Positions 20,434-28,843 of a stretch of DNA of 64,000 nucleotides are shown here, in pieces. Position 1 is the first letter of the stretch. Each line of letters begins with the position of its first letter. This stretch comes from Streptomyces spiralis (GTDB lineage Bacteria > Actinomycetota > Actinomycetes > Streptomycetales > Streptomycetaceae), in contig NZ_BNBC01000007.1 in assembly GCF_014654675.1 (NCBI RefSeq), positions 147,256 through 211,255 of the forward strand, written 5' to 3'. Under the pieces are notes generated by a model, which was not told where the DNA came from, did not search any database, and saw only the letters and a list, made by a program, of their open reading frames with translations. The position numbers were made by a program, and so were the translations under genes.

Positions 20434-21666
20434 ATGCCTTCCGCACTTCCCGACGGCGAGCCCGTCCCCGCCGACGGCGCACTGCCCGCACAGGCGCTCG
20501 CCGGGGCGGCCGACCGCCCGCTCGGCTTCTACCTCCACGTCCCGTACTGCGCGACCCGCTGCGGGTACTGCGACTTCAACACCTACACGGCGACCGAGCT
20601 GCGCGGCACGGGCGGAGTCCTGGCCTCCCGGGACAACTACGCGGACACGCTGATCGACGAGATCCGCCTCGCCCGCAAGGTGCTCGGCGACGACCCGCGC
20701 AAGGTCCGCACGGTCTTCGTCGGCGGCGGCACGCCGACCCTGCTGGCAGCCGGCGACCTCGTACGGATGCTGGGCGCCGTCCGCGACGAGTTCGGCCTGG
20801 CGCCGGACGCGGAGGTCACCACGGAGGCGAACCCGGAGTCCGTCGACCCGGCGTATCTGACGACCCTCAGGGAGGGCGGCTTCAACCGGATCTCCTTCGG
20901 CATGCAGAGCGCCAAGCAGCACGTGCTGAAGATCCTCGACCGGACCCACACCCCCGGCCGCCCCGAGGCGTGCGTGGCCGAGGCCCGTGCGGCCGGCTTC
21001 GAACACGTCAACCTCGACCTGATCTACGGCACCCCCGGCGAGTCCGACGACGACTGGCGGGCGTCGCTGGACGCGGCGCTCGGCGCGGGCCCGGACCACG
21101 TCAGCGCCTACGCGCTGATCGTCGAGGAGGGCACCCAGCTCGCCCGCCGGATCCGCCGCGGCGAGATCCCGATGACGGACGACGACGTGCACGCCGACCG
21201 CTACCTGATCGCCGAGGAGGCCCTGTCCGCGGCGGGCTTCGAGTGGTACGAGGTGTCCAACTGGGCCACCTCCGAGGCCGGCCGCTGCCTGCACAACGAG
21301 CTGTACTGGCGCGGCGCCGACTGGTGGGGCGCGGGCCCGGGGGCGCACTCGCACGTGGGCGGGGTGCGCTGGTGGAACGTCAAGCACCCGGGGGCGTATG
21401 CGGCGGCGCTGGCGTCGGGGAAGTCGCCGGGGGCCGGGCGTGAGGTGCTGTCCGAGGAGGACCGCCGGGTGGAGCGGATCCTGCTGGAGCTGCGGCTGCG
21501 CGAGGGGGCGCCGCTGTCGCTGCTGAAGGAGGCGGGGCTCGCAGCATCCCGCAAGGCCCTCTCGGAGGGGCTTCTGGAGCGCGGGCCCTACGACGACGGG
21601 CGGGCCGTACTGACACTGCGCGGGCGGCTGCTGGCGGACGCGGTGGTGCGGGACCTGGTGGACTGA
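20434..21666 (+). CDS. hemW: Radical SAM haem chaperone HemW (formerly HemN-like)
   Basis: The protein has 410 aa from ATG 20434; ATG 20425 adds three residues. The radical SAM motif is [14 protein letters not shown] (CxxxCxxC) about residue 43, preceded by [20 protein letters not shown] and a C-terminal HemN domain with HNELYWRG follow. The motif CxxxCxxC without the fourth Cys of true HemN supports HemW, which carries haem to client proteins, rather than a coproporphyrinogen oxidase. A tandem repeat occupies its upstream gap. It is convergent with DUF3097, a common neighbour. Confidence 0.93.
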   Translation: MPSALPDGEPVPADGALPAQALAGAADRPLGFYLHVPYCATRCGYCDFNTYTATELRGTGGVLASRDNYADTLIDEIRLARKVLGDDPRKVRTVFVGGGTPTLLAAGDLVRMLGAVRDEFGLAPDAEVTTEANPESVDPAYLTTLREGGFNRISFGMQSAKQHVLKILDRTHTPGRPEACVAEARAAGFEHVNLDLIYGTPGESDDDWRASLDAALGAGPDHVSAYALIVEEGTQLARRIRRGEIPMTDDDVHADRYLIAEEALSAAGFEWYEVSNWATSEAGRCLHNELYWRGADWWGAGPGAHSHVGGVRWWNVKHPGAYAAALASGKSPGAGREVLSEEDRRVERILLELRLREGAPLSLLKEAGLAASRKALSEGLLERGPYDDGRAVLTLRGRLLADAVVRDLVD

Positions 21667-21679
21667 GGGGGCCGGCCGG

Positions 21680-22546
21680 CTAGGCCGGCTCGGTCACGAA
21701 ATCGATCAACTGCTCCACCCGGCCCAGCAGCTCCGGCTCCAGGTCCTTGTAGGACCCCACCCGCTTCAGGATCGCCTGCCACACCGCCCCGGTGTTCTCC
21801 GACGGCCAACCCAGCGCACGGCACACGCCCGTCTTCCAGTCCTGGCCGTGGGGGACCGTGGGCCAGGCCGGGATGCCCAGTGCGGCCGGCTTCACCGCCT
21901 CCCAGATGTCGATGTACGGGTGACCCACCACCAGCGCGTGCTCGCTGGTCACCGACTCCGCGATCCGCCACTCCTTGGTGCCCGGCACCAGGTGGTCCAC
22001 CAGCACGCCCAGCCGCGCGTCCGGGCCCGGGGCGAAGGACTCGACGATCGACGGCAGGTCGTCGACGCCCTCCAGGTACTCCACGACCACGCCCTCGATG
22101 CGCAGGTCGTCGCCCCAGACCTTCTCGACCAGCTCGGCGTCGTGCCGGCCCTCGACGTAGATCCGCCCGGCGCGGGCCACGCGCGCGCGTGCACCGGGGA
22201 CGGCGACCGAGCCGGAGGCGGTGCGGGTGGGCCGTACCGGCTCACCCGACGACGGCCGTACCAGGGTCACCACACGCCCCTCCAGCAGAAAGCCCCGGGG
22301 CTCCAGCGGGAACACCCGGTGCTTGCCGAAGCGGTCCTCCAGGGTCACCGTGCCCGCCTCGCAGCGGATCACCGCCCCGCAGAAGCCGCTCCCCGGCTCC
22401 TCGACCACCAGACCGGGCTCGGCCGGCACCTCCGGCACGGCCTTCGGCTTCTTCCATGGCGGGGTCAGGTCGGGGGAGTACGAACGAACGCGCGGGCCCG
22501 AAGGGCCCTCGTTGGAAGGGCGGTGGCGGGAGACGGGTGGGCGCAT
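21680..22546 (-). CDS. DUF3097 family protein
   Basis: The protein has 288 aa. Conserved features are the opening [37 protein letters not shown] and [15 protein letters not shown]. The second segment resembles a TOPRIM-like acidic strand-turn (VEGRHDAE), suggesting nucleic-acid or phosphate chemistry, but no function is established. The start may be at 22546 or at GTG 22489 (VRSYSPDL), which fits the family's usual start. It is downstream of the MBL gene on the same strand with a 31-bp gap. Confidence 0.85.
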   Translation of the reverse strand: MRPPVSRHRPSNEGPSGPRVRSYSPDLTPPWKKPKAVPEVPAEPGLVVEEPGSGFCGAVIRCEAGTVTLEDRFGKHRVFPLEPRGFLLEGRVVTLVRPSSGEPVRPTRTASGSVAVPGARARVARAGRIYVEGRHDAELVEKVWGDDLRIEGVVVEYLEGVDDLPSIVESFAPGPDARLGVLVDHLVPGTKEWRIAESVTSEHALVVGHPYIDIWEAVKPAALGIPAWPTVPHGQDWKTGVCRALGWPSENTGAVWQAILKRVGSYKDLEPELLGRVEQLIDFVTEPA

Positions 22547-22577
22547 TCGAGTGACGATAGGAGAAGTCCTGCGGCGA

Positions 22578-23309
22578 TCAGCGCGACACGCCGAAGCGTG
22601 CCGCCAGGGCGTCGCGCTGGGCCCGGACGAAGGCCGCGTCCACCACCGCTCCGTGACCGGGGACGTACAGGGCGTCCTCGCCGCCCAGTGCCAGCAGCCG
22701 GTCCAGGGCGGCGGGCCACTCGGACGGTACGGCGTCGGGGCCGGCCTGGGGTTCGCCGGACTCCTCGACCAGGTCGCCGCAGAACACCACCGGACGCTCG
22801 CCCGGCACCACCACCGCCAGGTCGTGCGCGGTGTGTCCCGGGCCCACGTCGGCCAGCAGCACCTCCCGGCCGCCGTCCAGGGCGAGGGTCAGCCGGCCGG
22901 AGACCTCGCGGCCGGGCCGTACCAGGGCCGCCACCGCCTCGTCCGCCGCACGCGCGTCCAGCCCGTTGCGCACGGCGTCCGCGCGCAGTTCCGCACGCCC
23001 GTGCACGCCGTCGAACACGGTCCGTGTGCCCTCGGCCGCGAAGACCTCCGCGTCCTCGAACCGGGCCGCCCCGAAGACGTGGTCGAAGTGCGGGTGCGTC
23101 AGCGCGAGAAGTGTCACACGCCCACCGCCGAGCTCCCGCGCCTGCGCCCGCAGCCGCTCGCCCTCCGCCAGGCTCGACCCGGCGTCCACCAGCAGCGCCG
23201 AGCCGCCCGAGACGACCAGCCCGACGGTGCAGTCCCACACCGGCAACCGCACCCGGCCGACCCCCTCCGCCAGCCGCTCCCACCCCAGCTCTTCCCAAGT
23301 CACCGTCAT
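22578..23309 (-). CDS. MBL-fold metallohydrolase
   Basis: The protein has 243 aa. [10 protein letters not shown] near residue 92 is the HxHxDH zinc motif. Later GPGHTAHD and PGHGAVVD supply further zinc ligands. It fits the glyoxalase II/beta-lactamase-like hydrolase superfamily; the substrate cannot be predicted. It is the first gene of a minus-strand pair with DUF3097 and is divergent from hrcA across about 150 bp. Confidence 0.88.
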   Translation of the reverse strand: MTVTWEELGWERLAEGVGRVRLPVWDCTVGLVVSGGSALLVDAGSSLAEGERLRAQARELGGGRVTLLALTHPHFDHVFGAARFEDAEVFAAEGTRTVFDGVHGRAELRADAVRNGLDARAADEAVAALVRPGREVSGRLTLALDGGREVLLADVGPGHTAHDLAVVVPGERPVVFCGDLVEESGEPQAGPDAVPSEWPAALDRLLALGGEDALYVPGHGAVVDAAFVRAQRDALAARFGVSR

Positions 23310-23397
23310 GCCGCGACGCTAGCCCTCCCGGCATCGGCCCGACGGCACCAGCCTTGCCGCCGATGTACCCGACGGCCGTACACTGGGCCCGGGAATG

Positions 23398-23424
23398 CTG
23401 GCACTCGTATGCGCCGAGTGCCAG
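23398..23424 (+). promoter_or_regulatory. CIRCE element (HrcA operator)
   Basis: CTGGCACTC-N9-GAGTGCCAG is a perfect inverted repeat with the exact 9-base spacer of CIRCE (consensus TTAGCACTC-N9-GAGTGCTAA). It lies 35 bp before the hrcA start codon. The outer bases are G/C-shifted from consensus but stay symmetrical. Confidence 0.93.
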
Positions 23425-23458
23425 GCGGGAGCCGAGGAAGATTCTGGAGGTGCGCGCG

Positions 23459-24475
23459 ATGCTCAGTGAGCGACGGCTTCAGGTGTTGCGTGCCATCGTC
23501 CAGGACTACGTCGGCACCGAGGAGCCGGTCGGCTCCAAGGCCCTCACGGAGCGGCACAACCTCGGCGTCTCCCCGGCCACGGTCCGCAACGACATGGCGG
23601 CCCTGGAGGACGAGGGCTACATCGCCCAGCCGCACACCAGCGCGGGCCGCATCCCCACCGACAAGGGCTACCGCCTCTTCGTCGACAAGCTCGCCGGGGT
23701 CAAGCCGATGACCGGGCCGGAGCGGCGCGCCATCCAGAACTTCCTCGACGGCGCCGTCGACCTCGACGACGTGGTGGCCCGTACGGTGCGGCTGCTGGCG
23801 CAGCTGACCCGGCAGGTCGCCGTGGTGCAGTACCCGTCGCTGACCCGTTCGACCGTGCGGCACGTGGAGCTGCTCTCGCTCGCGCCCGCGCGCGTGATGC
23901 TGGTGCTGATCACGGACACCGGGCGGGTCGAGCAGCGGATGATCGACTGCCCGGCCCCGTTCGGCGAGACCTCGCTTGCGGACCTGCGGGCGCGGCTGAA
24001 CAGCCGGGTCGCCGGCCGCCGCTTCACGGACGTGCCGCAGCTGGTGGAGGATCTGCCCGAGGGCTTCGACCTCGAGGACCGCGGGACGGTCTCCACGGTG
24101 CTGTCCACGCTCCTGGAGACCCTGGTGGAGGAGAACGAGGAGCGGCTGATGATCGGCGGCACCGCCAATCTGACCCGCTTCGCACACGACTTCCCCCTCA
24201 CCATCCGGCCCGTCCTGGAGGCGCTGGAGGAGCAGGTCGTCCTGTTGAAGCTGCTCGGTGAGACACAGGATCCGGGCATGACCGTGCGCATCGGTCACGA
24301 GAACGCCTACGAAGGACTCAACTCCACGTCCATCGTGTCGGTGGGCTACGGTTCGGGCGGCGAGGCAGTCGCCAAGCTCGGCGTGGTCGGACCGACCCGC
24401 ATGGACTACCCGGGAACGATGGGAGCGGTACGCGCAGTGGCACGGTACGTCGGACAGATCCTGGCGGAGTCGTAA
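23459..24475 (+). CDS. hrcA: Heat-inducible transcription repressor HrcA
   Basis: The protein has 338 aa. The ATG at 23459 has GGAGG eight bases upstream. The N-terminal winged helix ([14 protein letters not shown], then [20 protein letters not shown] and [13 protein letters not shown]) is diagnostic. The C-terminal part is the GAF-like HrcA domain. HrcA binds CIRCE and represses groE and its own gene; activity depends on GroEL. The CIRCE copy just upstream predicts autoregulation. dnaJ2 starts with no gap after the stop. Confidence 0.98.
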   Translation: MLSERRLQVLRAIVQDYVGTEEPVGSKALTERHNLGVSPATVRNDMAALEDEGYIAQPHTSAGRIPTDKGYRLFVDKLAGVKPMTGPERRAIQNFLDGAVDLDDVVARTVRLLAQLTRQVAVVQYPSLTRSTVRHVELLSLAPARVMLVLITDTGRVEQRMIDCPAPFGETSLADLRARLNSRVAGRRFTDVPQLVEDLPEGFDLEDRGTVSTVLSTLLETLVEENEERLMIGGTANLTRFAHDFPLTIRPVLEALEEQVVLLKLLGETQDPGMTVRIGHENAYEGLNSTSIVSVGYGSGGEAVAKLGVVGPTRMDYPGTMGAVRAVARYVGQILAES

Positions 24476-25612
24476 GTGGCCACGGACTACTACGCCGTTC
24501 TCGGCGTGCGTCGCGACGCGTCGCAGGAAGAGATCAAGAAGGCCTTCCGGCGGCTCGCGCGCGAGCTGCACCCGGACGTCAACCCCGATCCGAAGACCCA
24601 GGAGCGGTTCAAGGAGATCAACGCCGCTTACGAGGTGCTGTCGGACCCGCAGAAGAAGCAGGTCTACGACCTCGGCGGCGACCCGCTCTCGCAGTCCGGC
24701 GCGGCCGGCGCGGGCGGGTTCGGGGCCGGCGCCTTCGGCAACTTCTCCGACATCATGGACGCGTTCTTCGGCACCGCGTCGCAGCGCGGACCGCGCTCGC
24801 GCACCCGCCGGGGCCAGGACGCCATGATCCGGCTGGAGGTGGAGCTGGACGAGGCGGCCTTCGGCACCACGAAGGACATCCAGGTCGACACGGCCGTCGT
24901 CTGCAACACCTGCAACGGCGAGGGCGCGGCGCCGGGCACCTCCGCCCAGACGTGCGACATGTGCCGTGGCCGCGGTGAGGTCTCGCAGGTCACCCGGTCC
25001 TTCCTGGGCCAGGTCATGACGTCCCGGCCCTGCCCCCAGTGCCAGGGCTTCGGCACCGTCGTGCCGACCCCGTGCCCGGAGTGCGCGGGCGACGGCCGCA
25101 TCCGCGCCCGGCGCACGCTGACGGTGAAGATCCCGGCCGGTGTGGACAACGGCACGCGCATCCAGCTCGCGGGCGAGGGCGAGGTCGGCCCCGGCGGCGG
25201 TCCGGCCGGTGACCTGTACGTCGAGATCCACGAGCTGCCGCACCCGATGTTCCAGCGGCGCGGCGACGACCTGCACTGCACGGTCACCATCCCGATGACC
25301 GCGGCGGCCCTCGGCACCAAGGTGCCGCTGGAGACCCTGGACGGCCTGGAGGAGGTCGACATCCGACCGGGCACGCAGTCCGGCCAGTCGATCCCGCTGC
25401 ACGGCCGGGGCGTCACACATCTGCGCGGCGGCGGCCGGGGCGACCTCGTCGTCCACGTCGAGGTCCAGACCCCGGGCAAGCTCGACCCCGAGCAGGAGCG
25501 CCTGCTGCGCGAGCTGGCCAAGCTGCGCGGCGAGGAGCGGCCGCAGGGCCAGTTCCAGCCGGGTCAGCAGGGGCTGTTCTCGCGGTTGAAGGATGCGTTC
25601 AACGGCCGCTGA
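24476..25612 (+). CDS. dnaJ2: Chaperone DnaJ (second copy, hrcA-linked)
   Basis: The protein has 378 aa. GTG 24476 abuts the hrcA stop. The J domain holds HPD at 32-34; a Gly/Phe region follows. Four CxxCxGxG-type zinc repeats lie at about 143-210 ([32 protein letters not shown]). C-terminal client-binding domains end [11 protein letters not shown]. It stimulates DnaK and is co-regulated with hrcA through CIRCE. In actinobacteria a second dnaJ usually accompanies dnaK-grpE elsewhere. Its last 18 codons and stop are duplicated downstream. Confidence 0.97.
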   Translation: MATDYYAVLGVRRDASQEEIKKAFRRLARELHPDVNPDPKTQERFKEINAAYEVLSDPQKKQVYDLGGDPLSQSGAAGAGGFGAGAFGNFSDIMDAFFGTASQRGPRSRTRRGQDAMIRLEVELDEAAFGTTKDIQVDTAVVCNTCNGEGAAPGTSAQTCDMCRGRGEVSQVTRSFLGQVMTSRPCPQCQGFGTVVPTPCPECAGDGRIRARRTLTVKIPAGVDNGTRIQLAGEGEVGPGGGPAGDLYVEIHELPHPMFQRRGDDLHCTVTIPMTAAALGTKVPLETLDGLEEVDIRPGTQSGQSIPLHGRGVTHLRGGGRGDLVVHVEVQTPGKLDPEQERLLRELAKLRGEERPQGQFQPGQQGLFSRLKDAFNGR

Positions 25613-25619
25613 GGCGGGC
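25556..25619 (+). repeat. Direct repeat copy 1: 3' end of dnaJ2
   Basis: These 64 bases cover the last 18 codons and the stop of dnaJ2, plus 7 bases beyond. Copy 2 is 111 bp downstream with a single mismatch. Confidence 0.95.
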
Positions 25620-25666
25620 TGTCGGATGGCCGGGGGTCCGGGGGTTGTCCCCCGGGCAGGCACGGT

Positions 25667-25730
25667 CAGCCGGGTCAGCAGGGGCTGTTCTCGCGGTTGA
25701 AGGATGCGTTCAACGGTCGCTGAGGCGGGC
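25667..25730 (+). repeat. Direct repeat copy 2: orphan 3' end of dnaJ2
   Basis: It matches 25556-25619 at 63 of 64 positions; the difference is C to T in the Gly-Arg codons region (ggccgc to ggtcgc), which is synonymous. It is therefore a gene fragment, not a gene. The 47-bp spacer (25620-25666) holds a G/C hairpin (gtccggggg / cccccgggc). Confidence 0.95.
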
Positions 25731-25743
25731 CGCTGATCGAGGG

Positions 25744-25773
25744 GAGGCGTCCGCTGCCGGCAGCGGACGCCTC
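25744..25773 (+). terminator. Terminator after hrcA-dnaJ2
   Basis: A perfect 30-base palindrome, gaggcgtccgctgcc with its complement, can fold as a 13-bp stem with a 4-base loop. It lies downstream of the second repeat copy. Confidence 0.85.
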
Positions 25774-25834
25774 TCGCATATGCCGGAAGTCGGCCCGATT
25801 CGGAGCCTTGAGCAGGACGTGACACCATGCGCTC

Positions 25835-26923
25835 ATGTCCTCCGCACTGACCGATCTCTTCCCGCACCCGATCGTGCAGGCTCCGATGGCGGGCGGTCCT
25901 TCGGGGCCGCGGCTCGCCGCCGCGGTGTCCGACGCGGGCGGGCTCGGGTTCCTCGCCGCCGGGTACAAGACCGCCGACGGGATGTACCAGGAGATCAAGC
26001 AGCTGCGCGGGCTGACCGGCCGCCCCTTCGGCGTGAACGTCTTCGTGCCCCAGTCCGAGCATGCGGAGTCCGGCGCCGTCGACCTCTACGCCCAGCAGCT
26101 GGCCGGCGAGGCCACCTGGTACGGCACCGAGCTGGGCGACCCGGAGTGCGCACGCGACGACGGCTACGACGTCAAGCTCGCCGTGCTCCTCGACGACCCG
26201 GTTCCGGTGGTGTCCTTCCACTTCGGCGTCCCCACCCGCGAGGTGATCGACTCCCTGCACCGGGCCGGCACCTTCACCCTGGTGACCGCGACGACCGTCG
26301 AGGAGGCGCTGGCCGTGCAGCGGGCGGGCGCGGACGCGGTGGTCGCCCAGGGCGTGGAGGCCGGCGGCCACCAGGGCACCCATCGCGACCTGCCGGAGAA
26401 CGACGGCTCCGGCATCGGCGTGCTCTCCCTCGTCGCGCAGATCCGCGAGGCGGTGAACCTCCCGGTCGTCGCCGCCGGCGGCATCATGCGCGGCGGCCAG
26501 ATCGCCGCCGTCCTCGCGGCCGGCGCGAGCGCCGCCCAGCTGGGCACCGCGTTCCTGACCACCCCCGAGTCGGGCGCGCACGACCTGCACAAGCAGGCCC
26601 TGACCGATCCGCTCTTCCCGCACACGGAGCTGACCCGCGCGTTCTCCGGCCGGCCCGCCCGCGGCCTGGTCAACCGGTTCATGCGCGAGCACGGCCCGTA
26701 CGCGCCCGCCGCCTACCCGGAGATCAACTACCTCGCCGCCCCGCTGCGCAGGGCCGCCGCCGAGGCGGGCGACCCGCAGGGCATGGCGCTGTGGGCGGGC
26801 CAGGGCCACCGCATGGCCCGCGAGCTGCCCGCCGGTCGGCTGGTGGAGCTGCTGGCCGCCGAACTCGACGCCGCCCGGGCGGTGTTGTCCGCCCGTCCGT
26901 CGACGGGAGGTGACGTGCGATGA
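25835..26923 (+). CDS. Nitronate monooxygenase (FMN-dependent, 2-nitropropane dioxygenase family)
   Basis: The protein has 362 aa. Family motifs are PIVQAPMAGG (10-21), GVNVFVPQ, QGVEAGGHQGTH near residue 170 with the catalytic His, and AAGGIMRGGQIAAVLAAGA for the FMN phosphate. It oxidises alkyl nitronates such as propionate-3-nitronate. Members of this family have also been called enoyl-ACP reductase II-like; the EAGGHQG motif favours nitronate monooxygenase. It overlaps rsmE by ATGA. Confidence 0.9.
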   Translation: MSSALTDLFPHPIVQAPMAGGPSGPRLAAAVSDAGGLGFLAAGYKTADGMYQEIKQLRGLTGRPFGVNVFVPQSEHAESGAVDLYAQQLAGEATWYGTELGDPECARDDGYDVKLAVLLDDPVPVVSFHFGVPTREVIDSLHRAGTFTLVTATTVEEALAVQRAGADAVVAQGVEAGGHQGTHRDLPENDGSGIGVLSLVAQIREAVNLPVVAAGGIMRGGQIAAVLAAGASAAQLGTAFLTTPESGAHDLHKQALTDPLFPHTELTRAFSGRPARGLVNRFMREHGPYAPAAYPEINYLAAPLRRAAAEAGDPQGMALWAGQGHRMARELPAGRLVELLAAELDAARAVLSARPSTGGDVR

Positions 26924-27657
26924 CCGCACCGGTGTTCGTCGTCGACGGGCTGGACGACAGCCATGCGGAGTTCGTGCTGGACGGCCCCGAGGGGCGGCAC
27001 GCCGTCTCCGTCAAGCGGCTCCAGCCCGGCGAGCGGATCGTGCTCACGGACGGCGCCGGGCGCTGGGCCGACTGCGAGGTGACCGCCACCGAGGGCAAGG
27101 ACCGGCTCGTCGTCCACCTGGTCTCGGTGGCCGAGGAACCCCCGGAGTCCCCCCGCATCACCGTCGTGCAGGCCCTCCCCAAGGGCGACCGCGGTGAGCT
27201 CGCGGTGGAGACCATGACGGAGGTCGGCGTCGACGCCGTCGTGCCCTGGCAGGCCTCCCGCTGCATCACGCAGTGGAAGGGCGAGCGCGGTCTGAAGGCG
27301 CTCGGCAAGTGGCGGGCGACCGCCCGCGAGGCGGGCAAGCAGTCTCGCCGGGTCCGTTTCCCGGAGGTCGCGGACGCGGCGACGACCAAACAGGTTGCCG
27401 CACTTTTGGCCGAAGCAGACTTCGCCGCCGTCCTCCACGAGAGCGGCGAGGAGCCCCTGGCCCGCGCCGAACTCCCCACCGACGGCGAGATCGTGCTCGT
27501 CGTCGGCCCCGAAGGGGGTGTCTCCCCGGAGGAACTGGCGGTGTTCGAAGAGGCGGGCGCGAAGGCGTACGTCCTCGGGCGTACGGTGCTGCGTACATCG
27601 ACCGCGGGGACCGCGGCGGCCGCCCTGCTGATGGGCCGGACCGGCCGCTGGTCCTGA
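26920..27657 (+). CDS. rsmE: 16S rRNA m3U1498 methyltransferase RsmE
   Basis: The protein has 245 aa. It has the SPOUT fold with a deep trefoil knot: VVGPEGGVSPEEL about 190, then LGRTVLRTSTAGTAA at the C-terminus. The N-terminal PUA-like domain begins with FVVDGL and GRHAVSVKRL. It uses SAM to methylate U1498 of 16S rRNA. In many bacteria rsmE follows dnaJ (hrcA-dnaJ-rsmE); here the nitronate monooxygenase lies between them. Confidence 0.95.
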   Translation: MTAPVFVVDGLDDSHAEFVLDGPEGRHAVSVKRLQPGERIVLTDGAGRWADCEVTATEGKDRLVVHLVSVAEEPPESPRITVVQALPKGDRGELAVETMTEVGVDAVVPWQASRCITQWKGERGLKALGKWRATAREAGKQSRRVRFPEVADAATTKQVAALLAEADFAAVLHESGEEPLARAELPTDGEIVLVVGPEGGVSPEELAVFEEAGAKAYVLGRTVLRTSTAGTAAAALLMGRTGRWS

Positions 27658-27689
27658 CAACCGCCGGTCCCGAACCGCAGAGGGATGCC

Positions 27690-28082
27690 GTGGAACTCGC
27701 CCAAGTCCGGCTGCTCGTCACCGACTTCGCCGCCGCCTACCGCTTCTACGCCGAGGTCCTGGGCCTCAAGCCGCAGTCCGGGACGGCCGAGGGGCCGTAC
27801 GAGAAGTTCAGCCCGGCCACCGGGTCGGCGGGCATCGCCTTGCAGGACCGGGCGATGATGGCCGAGGTGCTGGGCGAGCTCGGCGACGAGGCCAGCGGTC
27901 ACCGCTCCCTGGTGGTCCTGCGCGTGGACGACCTCGACGCCTACTGCGCCGAGCTGACCGCCCGCGGCGCGACCCTGCTGCACGGCCCGGCCCCGATGAC
28001 GGACCGCATGCGCGTCGCCCACCTCAAGGACCCGGAGGGCAACCTCGTGGAACTCCAGGAGTGGCTGCTGCTGCGCGGCTGA
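27690..28082 (+). CDS. VOC superfamily (glyoxalase/bleomycin-resistance-like) protein
   Basis: The protein has 130 aa from GTG 27690, with AGGG five bases upstream. It shows two beta-alpha-beta-beta-beta modules: LVTDFAAAYRFYAEVLGL at the start and DPEGNLVELQEW at the end. The C-terminal Glu of the metal site is present (NLVELQE), while the first metal ligand is not obvious. The substrate is unknown. It follows rsmE by 32 bp on the same strand. Confidence 0.85.
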   Translation: MELAQVRLLVTDFAAAYRFYAEVLGLKPQSGTAEGPYEKFSPATGSAGIALQDRAMMAEVLGELGDEASGHRSLVVLRVDDLDAYCAELTARGATLLHGPAPMTDRMRVAHLKDPEGNLVELQEWLLLRG

Positions 28083-28187
28083 CGGCGACGGCGGCCGGAA
28101 GCACGAACGGGTGTGCGGGCGTGGGCGGCGCGCGTGTGGCCGTATGTGCTCTTCCGCCTCGGGCGGGCCGGTGGCACGCTGGCGTGC

Positions 28188-28751
28188 ATGGGGGTGTCGA
28201 GGTGGGTGCGGCAACTGCCGCGCGGGCGGCGGGTGATGGCCGCGGCCGGGCTCGTGGCTCTCGCCGCGGGCGGGGTCGTCGCATGTGATCCCGGTGGGCT
28301 GAGCACCGCGTCGGTGTCCTATACGACCGACCGCACGGCGACCGCCGAGCTGAACCGGCGGCACACCTCCGTGCGCTGGCTCAGCTGCACGGCCCACTAC
28401 GACGACGGCGGCGGGACCTCCACGTCCGGGAAGCCGACGCCGTCGGCGTCCCGCGCCACCGTGGCCTCCGTCGACTGCCAGGGGGAGACCAAGGACGGCC
28501 GGAAGATCACCGTCACCGGCAAGGTCACCCGGGCCGTCAGCGGCGCCTGTGTGCGGGGGAACCTGACCGCCAAGGTGGGCGGCCGGGTGGTCTTCCACGT
28601 CAGCGGGCTCGGCGACTGCGACGCCACCACCGGCCCCACCTACCGGCCGCCCGGCACCCACGGGCAGCCGGGACCGACGGTCACGGTCACCGTCACCCGG
28701 ACCATCTGGTGCCAGGGCGACCCGACCTGCTGGCCGGTCCAGGGCAAGTGA
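28188..28751 (+). CDS. Putative secreted lipoprotein, unknown function
   Basis: The protein has 187 aa from ATG 28188. It has an Arg-rich start, a hydrophobic stretch (AAAGLVALAAGGVVAC) and a lipobox-like GVVAC near residue 24, so the mature protein would be lipid-anchored. The mature part is Thr/Ser-rich with two paired Cys (SCTAH / SVDCQG and ACVRG / GDCDA), and a Cys pair in the tail (WCQGDPTCW). It has the look of a small beta-sandwich, but I cannot name the family. An in-frame upstream ATG at 28113 would bury the signal peptide and is less likely. Confidence 0.7.
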   Translation: MGVSRWVRQLPRGRRVMAAAGLVALAAGGVVACDPGGLSTASVSYTTDRTATAELNRRHTSVRWLSCTAHYDDGGGTSTSGKPTPSASRATVASVDCQGETKDGRKITVTGKVTRAVSGACVRGNLTAKVGGRVVFHVSGLGDCDATTGPTYRPPGTHGQPGPTVTVTVTRTIWCQGDPTCWPVQGK

Positions 28752-28843
28752 GGTGCCGTGTCCACGGCGTGACGTGCGAAGGAGGCACGTCCAAGTGATC
28801 CGGACCCCTGTCCGCGGCCGCCGCCGCTGCGTAGGGTGATCGG

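Noticed and set aside
25556..25730. attL/attR pair of an integrated element
   Set aside because: Only 47 bp lie between the copies, with no integrase or element genes. Kept as a duplication; the element idea is only a hypothesis.
23306..26929. Very long open frame (over 1200 codons) on the minus strand across hrcA, dnaJ2 and the nitronate monooxygenase
   Set aside because: It is antisense to three well-supported genes with clear motifs, and its translation is Arg/Gly/His/Val-rich low-complexity sequence, the usual shadow of high GC3 genes.
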